This document shows positions 54,946 to 62,897 of a stretch of 64,000 bases of DNA, in pieces. The stretch is from Mycolicibacterium bacteremicum (GTDB lineage Bacteria; Actinomycetota; Actinomycetes; Mycobacteriales; Mycobacteriaceae): assembly GCF_002086115.1 (NCBI RefSeq), contig NZ_MVHJ01000004.1, positions 62,001 through 126,000 on the forward strand. The letters are read 5' to 3'. The notes beneath the pieces are model-generated. The model searched no databases. It was not told the DNA's origin and saw only the letters and a program-made list of their open reading frames with translations. Position 1 is the stretch's first letter, and every line of letters begins with the position of its first letter. Position numbers and translations under genes: made by a program.

Positions 54946-55811
54946 TCCGGCCGGCCGATGGTCAGGTGCTCGAACTCCATGATTTCGGCGATCCGGCCCA
55001 CCATGTGCCCGGCGTTGAGCACGGCGATCTGCGTGTCGTACCGACGCCCCAGGTCGTCCACTGCAGCCAGTGCGTGGTGGTCGACGAAGGTCAGTCCGGC
55101 CACGTCCAGCACGACCGGTTGTCCGCGCGCGATGTCGGTGCGATCCAGCGCGGCGCGCAACAGGTCGTATGTCGACCGGTCGACCTCGCCGGTCAGCGCC
55201 AGCGCCACCGCCTCCGATGTCGGCGAAGCCACCGGGTCGGCGGCGTGCCAACGGAATGACGTGCCGACGTTGCTGACCGGATGTATGCATCCCACTCGGG
55301 TGACGGCGCCGGAGCCCAGCACCGAGCGGTCGTACGCGCACATCGCCGACATCGGGTGCCGACTCATGTATCGGTCGATGAGGTGCTCGTAGTGCGCGAC
55401 GGCGTCCAACTGCTCGGGGGTGGTCACCAGGGCGGTGATGTCGGCCGCGACGCGGAAGCCGGTGAACCCGGCCGCCAGCGCCGCCGATGTCGCTTTGGCA
55501 TATACCGCGATCTGGTCCTCCGCCGACACGACATGTCCCACTCCATAGGTGCTCCAGATCGATGTCACCTTCAGGGCGTCGGCGCGGCGCGGCGCGAGTT
55601 CAGCGAACAGTCGATCTCGGATCGATTGGATACTCGCATCCGTGTGAGTGCCTCCGTCGAAGACGTAGTGCACCTGCAAACCCTGAGCGAGTCCGTCCGC
55701 GAGGAAGTCATGCGCGCGGGCGGCGTATTCGTCGGCGTTGTCGAAGGCGAGGCACAGATGGTCATGGCGACCGTAGCCCTCGACGGAGTCGAGGACTCGA
55801 GACGCTCGCAT
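54942..55811 (-). CDS. MEDS-STAS anti-anti-sigma-type protein
   Basis: A 289-aa protein with a MEDS domain (HDHLCLAFDNADEYAARAHDFL, about 16-37) and a C-terminal STAS domain (LTGEVDRSTYDLLRAAL; VVLDVAGLTFVDHHALAAV, about 240-258). The STAS strand carries the usual phosphorylation region, but histidines follow FVD where serine is commonest, so the phospho-site is not obvious. ATG 55811 is supported by a TAGAGT -10-like hexamer six to seven bases before it, implying a leaderless transcript. With the next gene it likely forms a partner-switching pair. Confidence 0.82.
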   Translation of the reverse strand: MRASRVLDSVEGYGRHDHLCLAFDNADEYAARAHDFLADGLAQGLQVHYVFDGGTHTDASIQSIRDRLFAELAPRRADALKVTSIWSTYGVGHVVSAEDQIAVYAKATSAALAAGFTGFRVAADITALVTTPEQLDAVAHYEHLIDRYMSRHPMSAMCAYDRSVLGSGAVTRVGCIHPVSNVGTSFRWHAADPVASPTSEAVALALTGEVDRSTYDLLRAALDRTDIARGQPVVLDVAGLTFVDHHALAAVDDLGRRYDTQIAVLNAGHMVGRIAEIMEFEHLTIGRPE

Positions 55812-56134
55812 CCCGTCGACTCTAGGCCCTGCAACGGCGAGTTGACCGCACAAGCAGCAAACGTCGCGAAATATGGCTCAACTCCGGCGGATGAGGGATC
55901 GACACCGCAACGTCGAGATCTGGCACGACACCTGGCCGGGCGCGGTGCGGGCAAGATCAAGGACGCCATGGACCCGGACAAGACCTAGTTTTCCGATAGA
56001 TCAGGCACCCGGCGCACAGCCCTCGCCGGGTGCCTGAGTGTTGCCGTCACGGCCTTCCGTGGTACGGCGGCATGAAGGTGAAGGGCTGTGCGCCAATCTT
56101 TTTACCGATACCGTCCTTGGCGCCGGTCTGCGGG
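55812..56134. other. Gap between MEDS operon and TetR gene
   Basis: Contains a possible 48-codon plus-strand frame with a TTG start (55842-55988, ending in GAGKIKDAMDPDKT), which I cannot confirm, and a strong hairpin at 56001-56037. Nothing else is recognisable. Confidence 0.4.
56001..56037. terminator. Hairpin terminator downstream of the TetR gene
   Basis: A perfect 14-bp stem (56001-56014 with 56024-56037) and 9-base loop, facing the 3' end of the leftward TetR gene that stops at 56135. Confidence 0.65.
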
Positions 56135-56716
56135 TCAGCCGGCCGACCCGACCGCGGTCAGCACGACATCGACGGCGGCGTCGATCACCGCGTCGTCGGG
56201 CAAGGTCCCGAACATCAATGAGGGACAGGCGACGACGCCGGTGAGCATCGACACGGCGGCGTCGAGTCGGGCGCCGGTGAGCACCTCGGCCAGCATGTCC
56301 CGCAACGGCCGTTGGCCCTCACCGTTGATCCGGTCGCGCACCCGCGCCATGTCCTCGACCGATGCCCAATGGGCCATGACGGACAGGATGTGATCGAGCC
56401 GCAGGTCGACCACGGCCTGCCGGAAGACCCGGAGTTCGCCGACCAGATCGGTCCGGAGATCACCGGTGCGCTCCTGATGCGGCATCTCGCCCAGCGCGTC
56501 GAGCGCCAACATGATCAAGTCGAGGCGCGCGGGCCAGTGCGTGTACAGCGTGGTCTTGGAGTACCCGGCGATCTCGGCGACGTGCGCGTGCGACAGGGCT
56601 TCGCACCCTTCCTCCATGAGAACCTGCAGCGCCGCTCGACTGACGTCGGCTCGGGTGCGCGCCACACGGGCGTCTTGGCCCTGGGTCTCTGCGGACCCGT
56701 CGTCGGCCGGTGCCAC
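56135..56716 (-). CDS. TetR-family regulator of the mycosporine cluster
   Basis: A 193-aa TetR repressor. Helix-turn-helix: HAHVAEIAGYSKTTLYTHW (about 43-61). The C-terminal half resembles TetR_C-type ligand domains. GTG 56716 is taken because GGAGG is five bases upstream; GTG 56722 is possible. It is divergent from the mys operon, and a perfect 9-bp-arm palindrome lies between them, so it is the likely pathway-specific repressor. Its ligand might be a pathway intermediate or a stress signal. Confidence 0.88.
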   Translation of the reverse strand: MAPADDGSAETQGQDARVARTRADVSRAALQVLMEEGCEALSHAHVAEIAGYSKTTLYTHWPARLDLIMLALDALGEMPHQERTGDLRTDLVGELRVFRQAVVDLRLDHILSVMAHWASVEDMARVRDRINGEGQRPLRDMLAEVLTGARLDAAVSMLTGVVACPSLMFGTLPDDAVIDAAVDVVLTAVGSAG

Positions 56717-56760
56717 CGTCACCTCCCTGCCGAGTCGCGCTACCAGTCCGCAAAAGTTAT

Positions 56761-56783
56761 CTAATGGACTTTTTGTCCATTAG
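56761..56783. promoter_or_regulatory. TetR operator between regulator and mys operon
   Basis: CTAATGGAC-TTTTT-GTCCATTAG is a perfect inverted repeat with 9-bp arms, 44 bases from the regulator start and 130 bases before the first gene of the operon. Confidence 0.8.
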
Positions 56784-56913
56784 TGGTAGACAAGTTCGGG
56801 AGTGAACGCTTTGATCAGAACTGTACTTCTCGTCCAGCAGTAGGCGAGGCTTTTCACGGGATCGAGAAGCGCGGCCGCCGGCTACAGGCGCGCGCACAAC
56901 CGGAAGGATTCCC

Positions 56914-57579
56914 ATGTCCGCACTGTTCTTCGGCTCCATCAGCACCCTGGCCGACACCTCCGAACTGCAACGACGGGCCTTCAACGAGGCCTTCGAGGCA
57001 CACGGCCTGGACTGGAACTGGTCGCGCGACGACTACCGGGCCATGCTGGGCAGCAACGGTGGCAAAGACCGGATCGCCCAGTACGCCCGCGACCACAACC
57101 AGGATGTCGATGCCGGCGCCGTCCACGAAACGAAGTCCGCGGTATTCCAGGAACTGCTGTCCTCGGCCGAGGTGTCCGCACGTCCCGGCGTCGCCGAGAC
57201 GATCCAGCGCGCCCGAAAGGACGGACTGAGGCTGGGCTTCGTCACGACGACCTCGGCGGACAACATCCGGTCCCTGCTCTCGGCGCTGGCCCCCGAAATC
57301 GACAGCGACTCCTTCGATCTGATCGTCGACAGCTCGTCGGTCAGCGCGGGAAAGCCCGACCCCGAAGCCTACCGCTACGCGCTCGATCAACTGGGTGAAG
57401 ACGCCGCCCACGCTGTTGCCATCGAAGACAACGCCGGCGGAGTTCAGGCGGCCACCGCTGCCGGCCTGACCTGCATCGCCTTCCCGAACGAGAACACGTC
57501 GGGCGGCGATTTCACCCCCGCGCAGACGACGGTGGACGCGCTGCGCGCCGACGACGTCGTCGCGCTGGTCAAGTCCTGA
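56914..57579 (+). CDS. HAD-superfamily (CbbY-like) protein lacking catalytic aspartates
   Basis: A 221-aa protein that follows the CbbY/beta-phosphoglucomutase-like HAD pattern over its length: cap domain (HGLDWNWSRDDYRAMLGSNGGK; short form DWNWSRDDYR), motif II threonine (GFVTTTSADN, 108-117), motif III lysine K147 (SAGKPDPEAY) and motif IV acids E171-D172 (AIEDNAGG). Motif I, normally FDxDGTLA, reads FGSISTLA, so the nucleophile and acid/base aspartates are replaced by G7 and I9. It should not work as an ordinary phosphatase. First gene of the mys operon, 27 bases before mysA. Confidence 0.8.
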   Translation: MSALFFGSISTLADTSELQRRAFNEAFEAHGLDWNWSRDDYRAMLGSNGGKDRIAQYARDHNQDVDAGAVHETKSAVFQELLSSAEVSARPGVAETIQRARKDGLRLGFVTTTSADNIRSLLSALAPEIDSDSFDLIVDSSSVSAGKPDPEAYRYALDQLGEDAAHAVAIEDNAGGVQAATAAGLTCIAFPNENTSGGDFTPAQTTVDALRADDVVALVKS

Positions 57580-57606
57580 CCGACCGCACTGCGAGGAGAC
57601 CGAACC

Positions 57607-58830
57607 ATGAGCACCATGAAGGCCCGAGTGACCGTGTCCGACAGCACGTTTCATGTCGAGGGTTACGAGAAGATCGAGTACGACCTGCAGTATGTGAACG
57701 GCGTCTTCGACCCCGAGCAATCCGCTCTGGCCGACTGTTACCGGCACTACGGACGCGCCCTGATGGTCGTCGATGAGACCGTGTACGCGCTGTACCGCGC
57801 ACAGATCGACGCGTACTTCGCCCACCACGGGATCACGTTGACCGTGCTCCCGATCCAGATCAGGGAGACCGCCAAGTCCCTGAAGACCTTCGAGCGAATC
57901 GTCGGCGAGTTCGATGCGTATGGATTGGTGCGCACCGAACCCGTCCTCGTGGTCGGCGGCGGACTGACCACCGACGTCGCCGGGTTCGCGTGTGCCAGCT
58001 ACCGGCGTAACACCCCTTACATCCGCATCCCGACCACGCTCATCGGGTTGATCGATGCCAGCGTGTCCATCAAGGTCGCCGTCAACCACGGAAAGCACAA
58101 GAACCGACTCGGCGCCTACCACGCCTCCAGCCGGGTCTTTCTCGACTTCTCCTTTCTGCGAACGCTTCCCGAGGACCAGGTACGCAACGGGATGGCCGAG
58201 CTGATCAAGATCGCCGTCGTCGGCAACGCCGAGATCTTCGATCTGCTGGATGCCCATGGGGCGGATCTGCTGCGCACGCGATTCGGTTACCTTGACGGAA
58301 CCCCGGAACTGCGTGAGATCGGTGACCGGTTGACCTTCCAGGCCATCGCCACGATGCTCGACCTGGAAGCGCCCAACCTGCACGAGATCGATCTGGACCG
58401 GGTCATCGCCTTCGGCCACACCTGGAGCCCGACGCTGGAACTCACCCCGCAGCGGCCCTTCTTCCACGGCCACGCCATCAACATCGACATGGCTCTGTCG
58501 ACCACGCTGGCCGAGTCTCGCGGCCATCTGTCCGCCGCGGAGCGCGACCGCGTACTCGGGGTGATGAGCACTCTGGGCCTGGCCCTCGACAGCGAGCACC
58601 TGACCCCGGAACTGCTTGCCGCGGCGACAGAGTCGATCCTCAAGACCCGTGACGGTCAACTGCGGGCTGCGGTCCCCGATCCCATCGGACGCTGCCGCTT
58701 TCTCAACGACGTCACCACCGAGGAACTGGCCGAAACCCTGACGCTGCACAAGAAGCTGTGCCTGGAGTTCGACCGCGGGGGAGACGGCGTGGACATGTTC
58801 ACCCCCGCCGGCCCGGACCGTCGCGTGTGA
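57607..58830 (+). CDS. mysA: Sedoheptulose-7-phosphate cyclase, probable demethyl-4-deoxygadusol synthase
   Basis: A 407-aa dehydroquinate-synthase-like cyclase. NAD site [15 protein letters not shown] (about 118-132), then [18 protein letters not shown] and [13 protein letters not shown]; metal ligands are expected in MAELIK, FGHTWSP and FFHGHAIN. Enzymes of this branch cyclise sedoheptulose 7-phosphate to 2-epi-5-epi-valiolone or demethyl-4-deoxygadusol. I assign the latter because mysB, mysC and mysD follow directly. GAGGAG precedes ATG 57607. It supplies the cyclohexenone core of mycosporines. Confidence 0.9.
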   Translation: MSTMKARVTVSDSTFHVEGYEKIEYDLQYVNGVFDPEQSALADCYRHYGRALMVVDETVYALYRAQIDAYFAHHGITLTVLPIQIRETAKSLKTFERIVGEFDAYGLVRTEPVLVVGGGLTTDVAGFACASYRRNTPYIRIPTTLIGLIDASVSIKVAVNHGKHKNRLGAYHASSRVFLDFSFLRTLPEDQVRNGMAELIKIAVVGNAEIFDLLDAHGADLLRTRFGYLDGTPELREIGDRLTFQAIATMLDLEAPNLHEIDLDRVIAFGHTWSPTLELTPQRPFFHGHAINIDMALSTTLAESRGHLSAAERDRVLGVMSTLGLALDSEHLTPELLAAATESILKTRDGQLRAAVPDPIGRCRFLNDVTTEELAETLTLHKKLCLEFDRGGDGVDMFTPAGPDRRV

Positions 58831-59666
58831 GCGGGCAGACGGCCGCCAGGGCCGCCCGGCCCGTCACCCCCACGACGATCCTGGCCGCCGAGCTCGACGA
58901 CCTGGTACGTGCGCTCGATGGTGCCGACGGCGCGCCGGGCGACCTCGCCGATCGGTTACGGCGTGCCCGTGACCTGGCCGCGGGACTGGACCGGTACGTG
59001 GCGGACTGCACGACGCCGGAGTCCGAGGACCTGGCGCGACTGGCCGCCCGCACCGCCGAGACGGACTGGGCCAACCGGGACGCCCCCGACGGAGCGGTGT
59101 TCCTGGAACAGGAGATGCTGTCCGGCCATGTCGAGGGGCAGGCGCTGAAGTTCCTGGTCCGGCTCAGCGGCGCGCGGCGCGTCCTCGAGATCGGGATGTT
59201 CACCGGGTATTCGGCGCTGGCGATGGCCGAGGCGCTGCCCGCCGACGGCTCGCTGCTGGCCTGCGAGGTCGACGAGGAGGTCGCCCGGTTCGCCCAGCAG
59301 AGCTTCGGGGTATCCCCGGCGGGGCAGCGGATCACGGTCGCCGTCGGACCCGCGATGGACACGTTGCGCGCCCTGGCACAGACCGTCGGCGGTGAGCCGT
59401 TCGACTTCGTCTTCATCGACGCCGACAAGGCCGGCTATCTGGATTACGTCGATTACCTGCTCGACAGTCCACTGCTGAGTCCGGACGCGGTCATCGTCGT
59501 CGACAACACCCTCATGCAGGGGCAGCCCTACCTCGATCAGCAGCGAACGGCCAACGGCGAGGCGATCTCGGCGTTCAACAGGGCCATCGCCGATGACCCA
59601 CGCGTGGAGCAGGTTCTCCTCCCGCTCCGTGACGGGGTGACCCTGATCCGTCGGGCCGGTCGGTGA
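58827..59666 (+). CDS. mysB: O-methyltransferase, 4-deoxygadusol-forming
   Basis: A 279-aa SAM-dependent class I O-methyltransferase, the usual MysB length. SAM motif I is [15 protein letters not shown] (about 112-126); the acidic residue that ends motif II is in ACEVDEE; the metal-dependent O-MT signature [14 protein letters not shown] follows. It would methylate demethyl-4-deoxygadusol to 4-deoxygadusol. The GTG start overlaps the mysA stop codon (GTGA), so both enzymes are made together. Confidence 0.9.
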   Translation: MSGQTAARAARPVTPTTILAAELDDLVRALDGADGAPGDLADRLRRARDLAAGLDRYVADCTTPESEDLARLAARTAETDWANRDAPDGAVFLEQEMLSGHVEGQALKFLVRLSGARRVLEIGMFTGYSALAMAEALPADGSLLACEVDEEVARFAQQSFGVSPAGQRITVAVGPAMDTLRALAQTVGGEPFDFVFIDADKAGYLDYVDYLLDSPLLSPDAVIVVDNTLMQGQPYLDQQRTANGEAISAFNRAIADDPRVEQVLLPLRDGVTLIRRAGR

Positions 59667-61009
59667 CGAGTCTCGCGCACGCAGCCCGCACCACGGTTGC
59701 CGACCGCGGTGCTGCGAACGCCGGACGCACTCTCGCGGCGCTGGCCGCGCTGTGCGCAACCCTGCCGATCGACCTTGCGGTCGTCGCGGTGGCTCTCATG
59801 CGCGGCGGGTCGGCGCCGCGGCGGGCCGTGGCCGGCGAGGCCGCCAGGACCGTGCTGATCACCGGTGGCAAGATGACGAAGGCGCTGCAACTGGCGCGCT
59901 CTTTCCATGCCGCCGGACACCGCGTGGTCCTGGTCGAATCCGCCAAGTACCGGTTCACCGGCCACCGGTTCTCCCGCTGCGTCGACGCCTTCCTCATCGT
60001 CCCCGAACCCGGCCACCCCGGCTACGCCCGCGCACTGACCGACATCGTGCGCCGCGAGGGCGTCGACGTGTTCGTACCGGTGTCGAGCCCGGCGGCCAGC
60101 GTGTACGACGCCGCCGTCGGGGACCTGCTGCGCGGCGGGTGCGAGGTGCTGCACGCCGACGCCGAGACCGTCCGCGCGCTGGACGACAAGGCCCGGTTCA
60201 GTGAGCTGGCCCGATCCATGGGACTGCGGGTCCCCGATTCGCACCGGATCACCGATCCCACCCAGATCGAGCATTTCGCATTCCCGGCGGGACGCAGCTA
60301 CATCCTCAAACGCATCGCCTACAACCCGGTGGGACGCATGGACCTCACCCGGCTGTCCGCGGACACGCCCCGGCGCAATGCAGAGTTCGCCCGGTCACTG
60401 GGAATCTCCGATGACGACCCCTGGATCCTGCAGGAGTTCGTCGACGGCCAGGAGTACTGCACGCACAGCACGGTGCGCGACGGCGCGGTGCAGGTCTACG
60501 GCTGTTGCGAATCATCGGCCTTCCAGGTCAACTACGCACACGTCGACCACCCCGAAATCCGTTCGTGGGTTGAGCGGTTCGTGGCGGGCTTGCATCTCAC
60601 CGGCCAGGTGTCGTTCGATTTCATCGAGGCCGCCGACGGCCGGGTGTATGCCATCGAGTGCAATCCGCGCACCCATTCGGCGATCACCATGTTCTACGAC
60701 GATGCCCGGGTGGCGCGGGCGTATCTCGACGACGGGCACCCGATCGTGGTGCCGGATCACAGTGCGCGGGCCACCTATTGGATCTATCACGAGCTGTGGC
60801 GCCTGCTCACCCAGCCCGGCAGGTGGAACCGGTTGCGCGGCATCATCTCCGGCAAGGACGCGATCTTCGACCGGCAGGATCCGCTGCCCTACCTGCTGGT
60901 GCACCACCTCCAGATCCCGTCCCTGTTGCTGCACAACCTGCGTAGCGGGCGTGGGTGGAGCCGCATCGATTTCAACATCGGCAAGCTGGTGGAGCCCGGC
61001 GGTGACTGA
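59663..61009 (+). CDS. mysC: ATP-grasp ligase forming mycosporine-glycine
   Basis: A 448-aa ATP-grasp protein. After a hydrophobic N-terminal stretch (LAALAALCATLPIDLAVVAV, 26-45) come TVLITGGKMTKALQLARSFHAAG, SYILKRIAYNPVGRMDLT (ATP lysine), ILQEFVDGQEYCTHS, and the metal site GRVYAIECNPRTHSAI. MysC joins glycine to 4-deoxygadusol to give mycosporine-glycine. It starts with GTGA on the mysB stop. Confidence 0.9.
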   Translation: MTSLAHAARTTVADRGAANAGRTLAALAALCATLPIDLAVVAVALMRGGSAPRRAVAGEAARTVLITGGKMTKALQLARSFHAAGHRVVLVESAKYRFTGHRFSRCVDAFLIVPEPGHPGYARALTDIVRREGVDVFVPVSSPAASVYDAAVGDLLRGGCEVLHADAETVRALDDKARFSELARSMGLRVPDSHRITDPTQIEHFAFPAGRSYILKRIAYNPVGRMDLTRLSADTPRRNAEFARSLGISDDDPWILQEFVDGQEYCTHSTVRDGAVQVYGCCESSAFQVNYAHVDHPEIRSWVERFVAGLHLTGQVSFDFIEAADGRVYAIECNPRTHSAITMFYDDARVARAYLDDGHPIVVPDHSARATYWIYHELWRLLTQPGRWNRLRGIISGKDAIFDRQDPLPYLLVHHLQIPSLLLHNLRSGRGWSRIDFNIGKLVEPGGD

Positions 61010-62039
61010 CGCCGCCACCGTGCCCACGGTGCTCCAACTCGTCGGCTCCCCGGTCGACGAGTTCTTCGCCGAGCTCTCCAAGCTGTATGCCCGGGCCAGC
61101 CTCGACGCGCTGTCGGACCCGCGGCGCAACCGGATGCTGGTGGCCCATGTGACGCCAGGTGGCCGGTGGTCCTTTCCGGCCGACCTGTCGCCACAGTCGC
61201 TGGCGGCAGCGCCACAGATGTCGTTGTCGCAGGCCATATCTCATATCGAGGGCATTGCGCCCGACGTGATGGTCCCGCAGATGTTCTGTCTGCCCGGCAT
61301 GACCGCCTACCGGTCGCTGTTCGATGTTCTGGGCATCCCGTACATCGGCAGCAGCGCTGCGGTCATGGCGCTGGGCGCGGACAAGGCAAAGGCCCGGGCT
61401 GTGGTGGCCGCGGCCGGCGTGCGGGTACCTGCCGGACGCGTCGTGCACGACCGCACCCGCACCGACCTGGACTATCCCGTTGTGGTGAAACCGGTGTCGG
61501 CGGACAACTCGGTGGGTGTGACGCTGGTGACCGATGCCCGTGATTACGACCGTGCCGTCGACGACGCCCTGGTTCACGACGACGCGGTGCTCGTCGAATC
61601 GTTCATACCGCTCGGCCGCGAGGTTCGGTGCGGCATCGTGGTGCGCGACGGTGCGCTGTTACCACTGCCGCTGGAGGAGTACGCGGTGGACGCGGCGTCG
61701 AAGCCGATCCGCACCGGCGCGGACAAGTTGGACCGCGACACCGATGGTGCGCTGCACCTGGTGGCCAAGAGCACCGACCGGGCCTGGATGGTGCCCACCG
61801 ACGACCCGGTGACGCAACGGGTCTGGGCAGCCGCCGAACGATGCCACCGTGCGCTGGGGTGCCGTGACTACAGCCTGTTCGACTTCCGGATCGACCCGGC
61901 GGGCGAACCCTTCTTCCTGGAGGCGGGACTGTACTGCTCGTTCGCGCCGAGCAGCGTCATCGCCATGATGGCCGCCGCCGCCGGGACGGATGTACGGCAA
62001 TTGTTCGACGACTCCCTGGCCGAACTCGCCGGAAGGTGA
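61002..62039 (+). CDS. mysD: D-Ala-D-Ala ligase-like enzyme, second amino acid addition
   Basis: A 345-aa ATP-grasp enzyme of the D-Ala-D-Ala ligase family: QLVGSPVDEFFAELS at the start, PYIGSSAAVMALGADKAKAR, ATP site YPVVVKPVSADNSVGV (about 155-170), ESFIPLGREVRCGIV and a metal-binding C-terminal segment FRIDPAGEPFFLEAG. In place of the ligase's usual NT.PG end it has LEAGLYCSF, as expected for the MysD branch. It condenses a second amino acid (serine, alanine or threonine in known systems) with mycosporine-glycine. GTG 61002 overlaps mysC by eight bases. Confidence 0.9.
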   Translation: MTDAATVPTVLQLVGSPVDEFFAELSKLYARASLDALSDPRRNRMLVAHVTPGGRWSFPADLSPQSLAAAPQMSLSQAISHIEGIAPDVMVPQMFCLPGMTAYRSLFDVLGIPYIGSSAAVMALGADKAKARAVVAAAGVRVPAGRVVHDRTRTDLDYPVVVKPVSADNSVGVTLVTDARDYDRAVDDALVHDDAVLVESFIPLGREVRCGIVVRDGALLPLPLEEYAVDAASKPIRTGADKLDRDTDGALHLVAKSTDRAWMVPTDDPVTQRVWAAAERCHRALGCRDYSLFDFRIDPAGEPFFLEAGLYCSFAPSSVIAMMAAAAGTDVRQLFDDSLAELAGR

Positions 62040-62045
62040 CGACAT

Positions 62046-62828
62046 ATGCATGCCAATGCCCTGATGCCGCTGGGCGCCGAGGTGACCGGAATCCGGGTCG
62101 ACGCCCTCGACGCGCCACAGGTCGCGTGGCTGCGGACGGTGCTGGCCGACCACGGTGTGGTGATCCTGCGCGATCAGCACACCGACGATGACGCGCTGCT
62201 GCGATTCCTGCGCAGCTTCGGCGACATCCGGTTCACCGATGGTGAGACACCGGTGCCGACCCATCCGGATCTGAACGTCGTCAGCAACGTCGGGCGTACC
62301 CGGCCGCCGCGCTCGACCTTCCACGTGGACACCAGCTATGTGCGGTCACCGCCCGCCTACACCGCACTGCGCGCGGTCACCGTGCCGGATCAGGGCGGGC
62401 AGACCCTGTTCTGCAATCAGTACCGCGCATACGACGCGCTGCCCGACAACATCCGCGAAGGCCTGGCGGACCGGGTTGTGACGCATATCGCGACCGGTGT
62501 CGCACTCGCCGATGGGCAGGAGTGCTCGGCCGTGCATCCCCTGCTGCGCCGACATCCGGTGAACGGCCGCATGTCGCTGTATCTGACTGCACTGCAACGG
62601 TGTGTGGCCGTCAGCGGGATGACCGAGGATGAGGCCGCGCATACCCTGAGCTATCTGTTCGCGTTCTCCACGCGCGCCGACAATGTTCTGCGTCATCGGT
62701 GGGCGCCAGGGGATGTCGTCATGTGGGACAACCGGTGCGTCATGCACTGTGCCGACCACACCGGTGTCGTCGGGGACCGGGTGCTGCACCGGGGGATGGT
62801 CGGCGATGCGGCCGACCGAAGATTTTGA
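62046..62828 (+). CDS. TauD/TfdA-family 2OG-Fe(II) dioxygenase
   Basis: A 260-aa TauD-fold dioxygenase. Iron ligands H93-x-D95 (FHVDTSY) and H234 (WDNRCVMHCA), with R249 (VLHRGMVGD) for 2-oxoglutarate. ATG 62046 lies six bases after mysD, clearly in the operon. A GGAAGG ribosome site precedes it. It probably oxidises the finished mycosporine, for example by hydroxylation or decarboxylation, a step done in some cyanobacteria by MysH, a dioxygenase from the phytanoyl-CoA hydroxylase group. The actual reaction is unknown. Confidence 0.88.
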   Translation: MHANALMPLGAEVTGIRVDALDAPQVAWLRTVLADHGVVILRDQHTDDDALLRFLRSFGDIRFTDGETPVPTHPDLNVVSNVGRTRPPRSTFHVDTSYVRSPPAYTALRAVTVPDQGGQTLFCNQYRAYDALPDNIREGLADRVVTHIATGVALADGQECSAVHPLLRRHPVNGRMSLYLTALQRCVAVSGMTEDEAAHTLSYLFAFSTRADNVLRHRWAPGDVVMWDNRCVMHCADHTGVVGDRVLHRGMVGDAADRRF

Positions 62829-62897
62829 CTGACGTGTAAACGGCTGCGGTACCCCAATGTTCGGCGCGAAGCGGGTTGCCGTGCTGTACTGAACGGA

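Noticed and set aside
55842..55988. A 48-codon plus-strand frame with a TTG start ending DAMDPDKT
   Set aside because: The charged C-terminus is protein-like, and a hairpin follows, but the TTG start has weak support and the frame overlaps the promoter of the MEDS gene; kept only as a remark.
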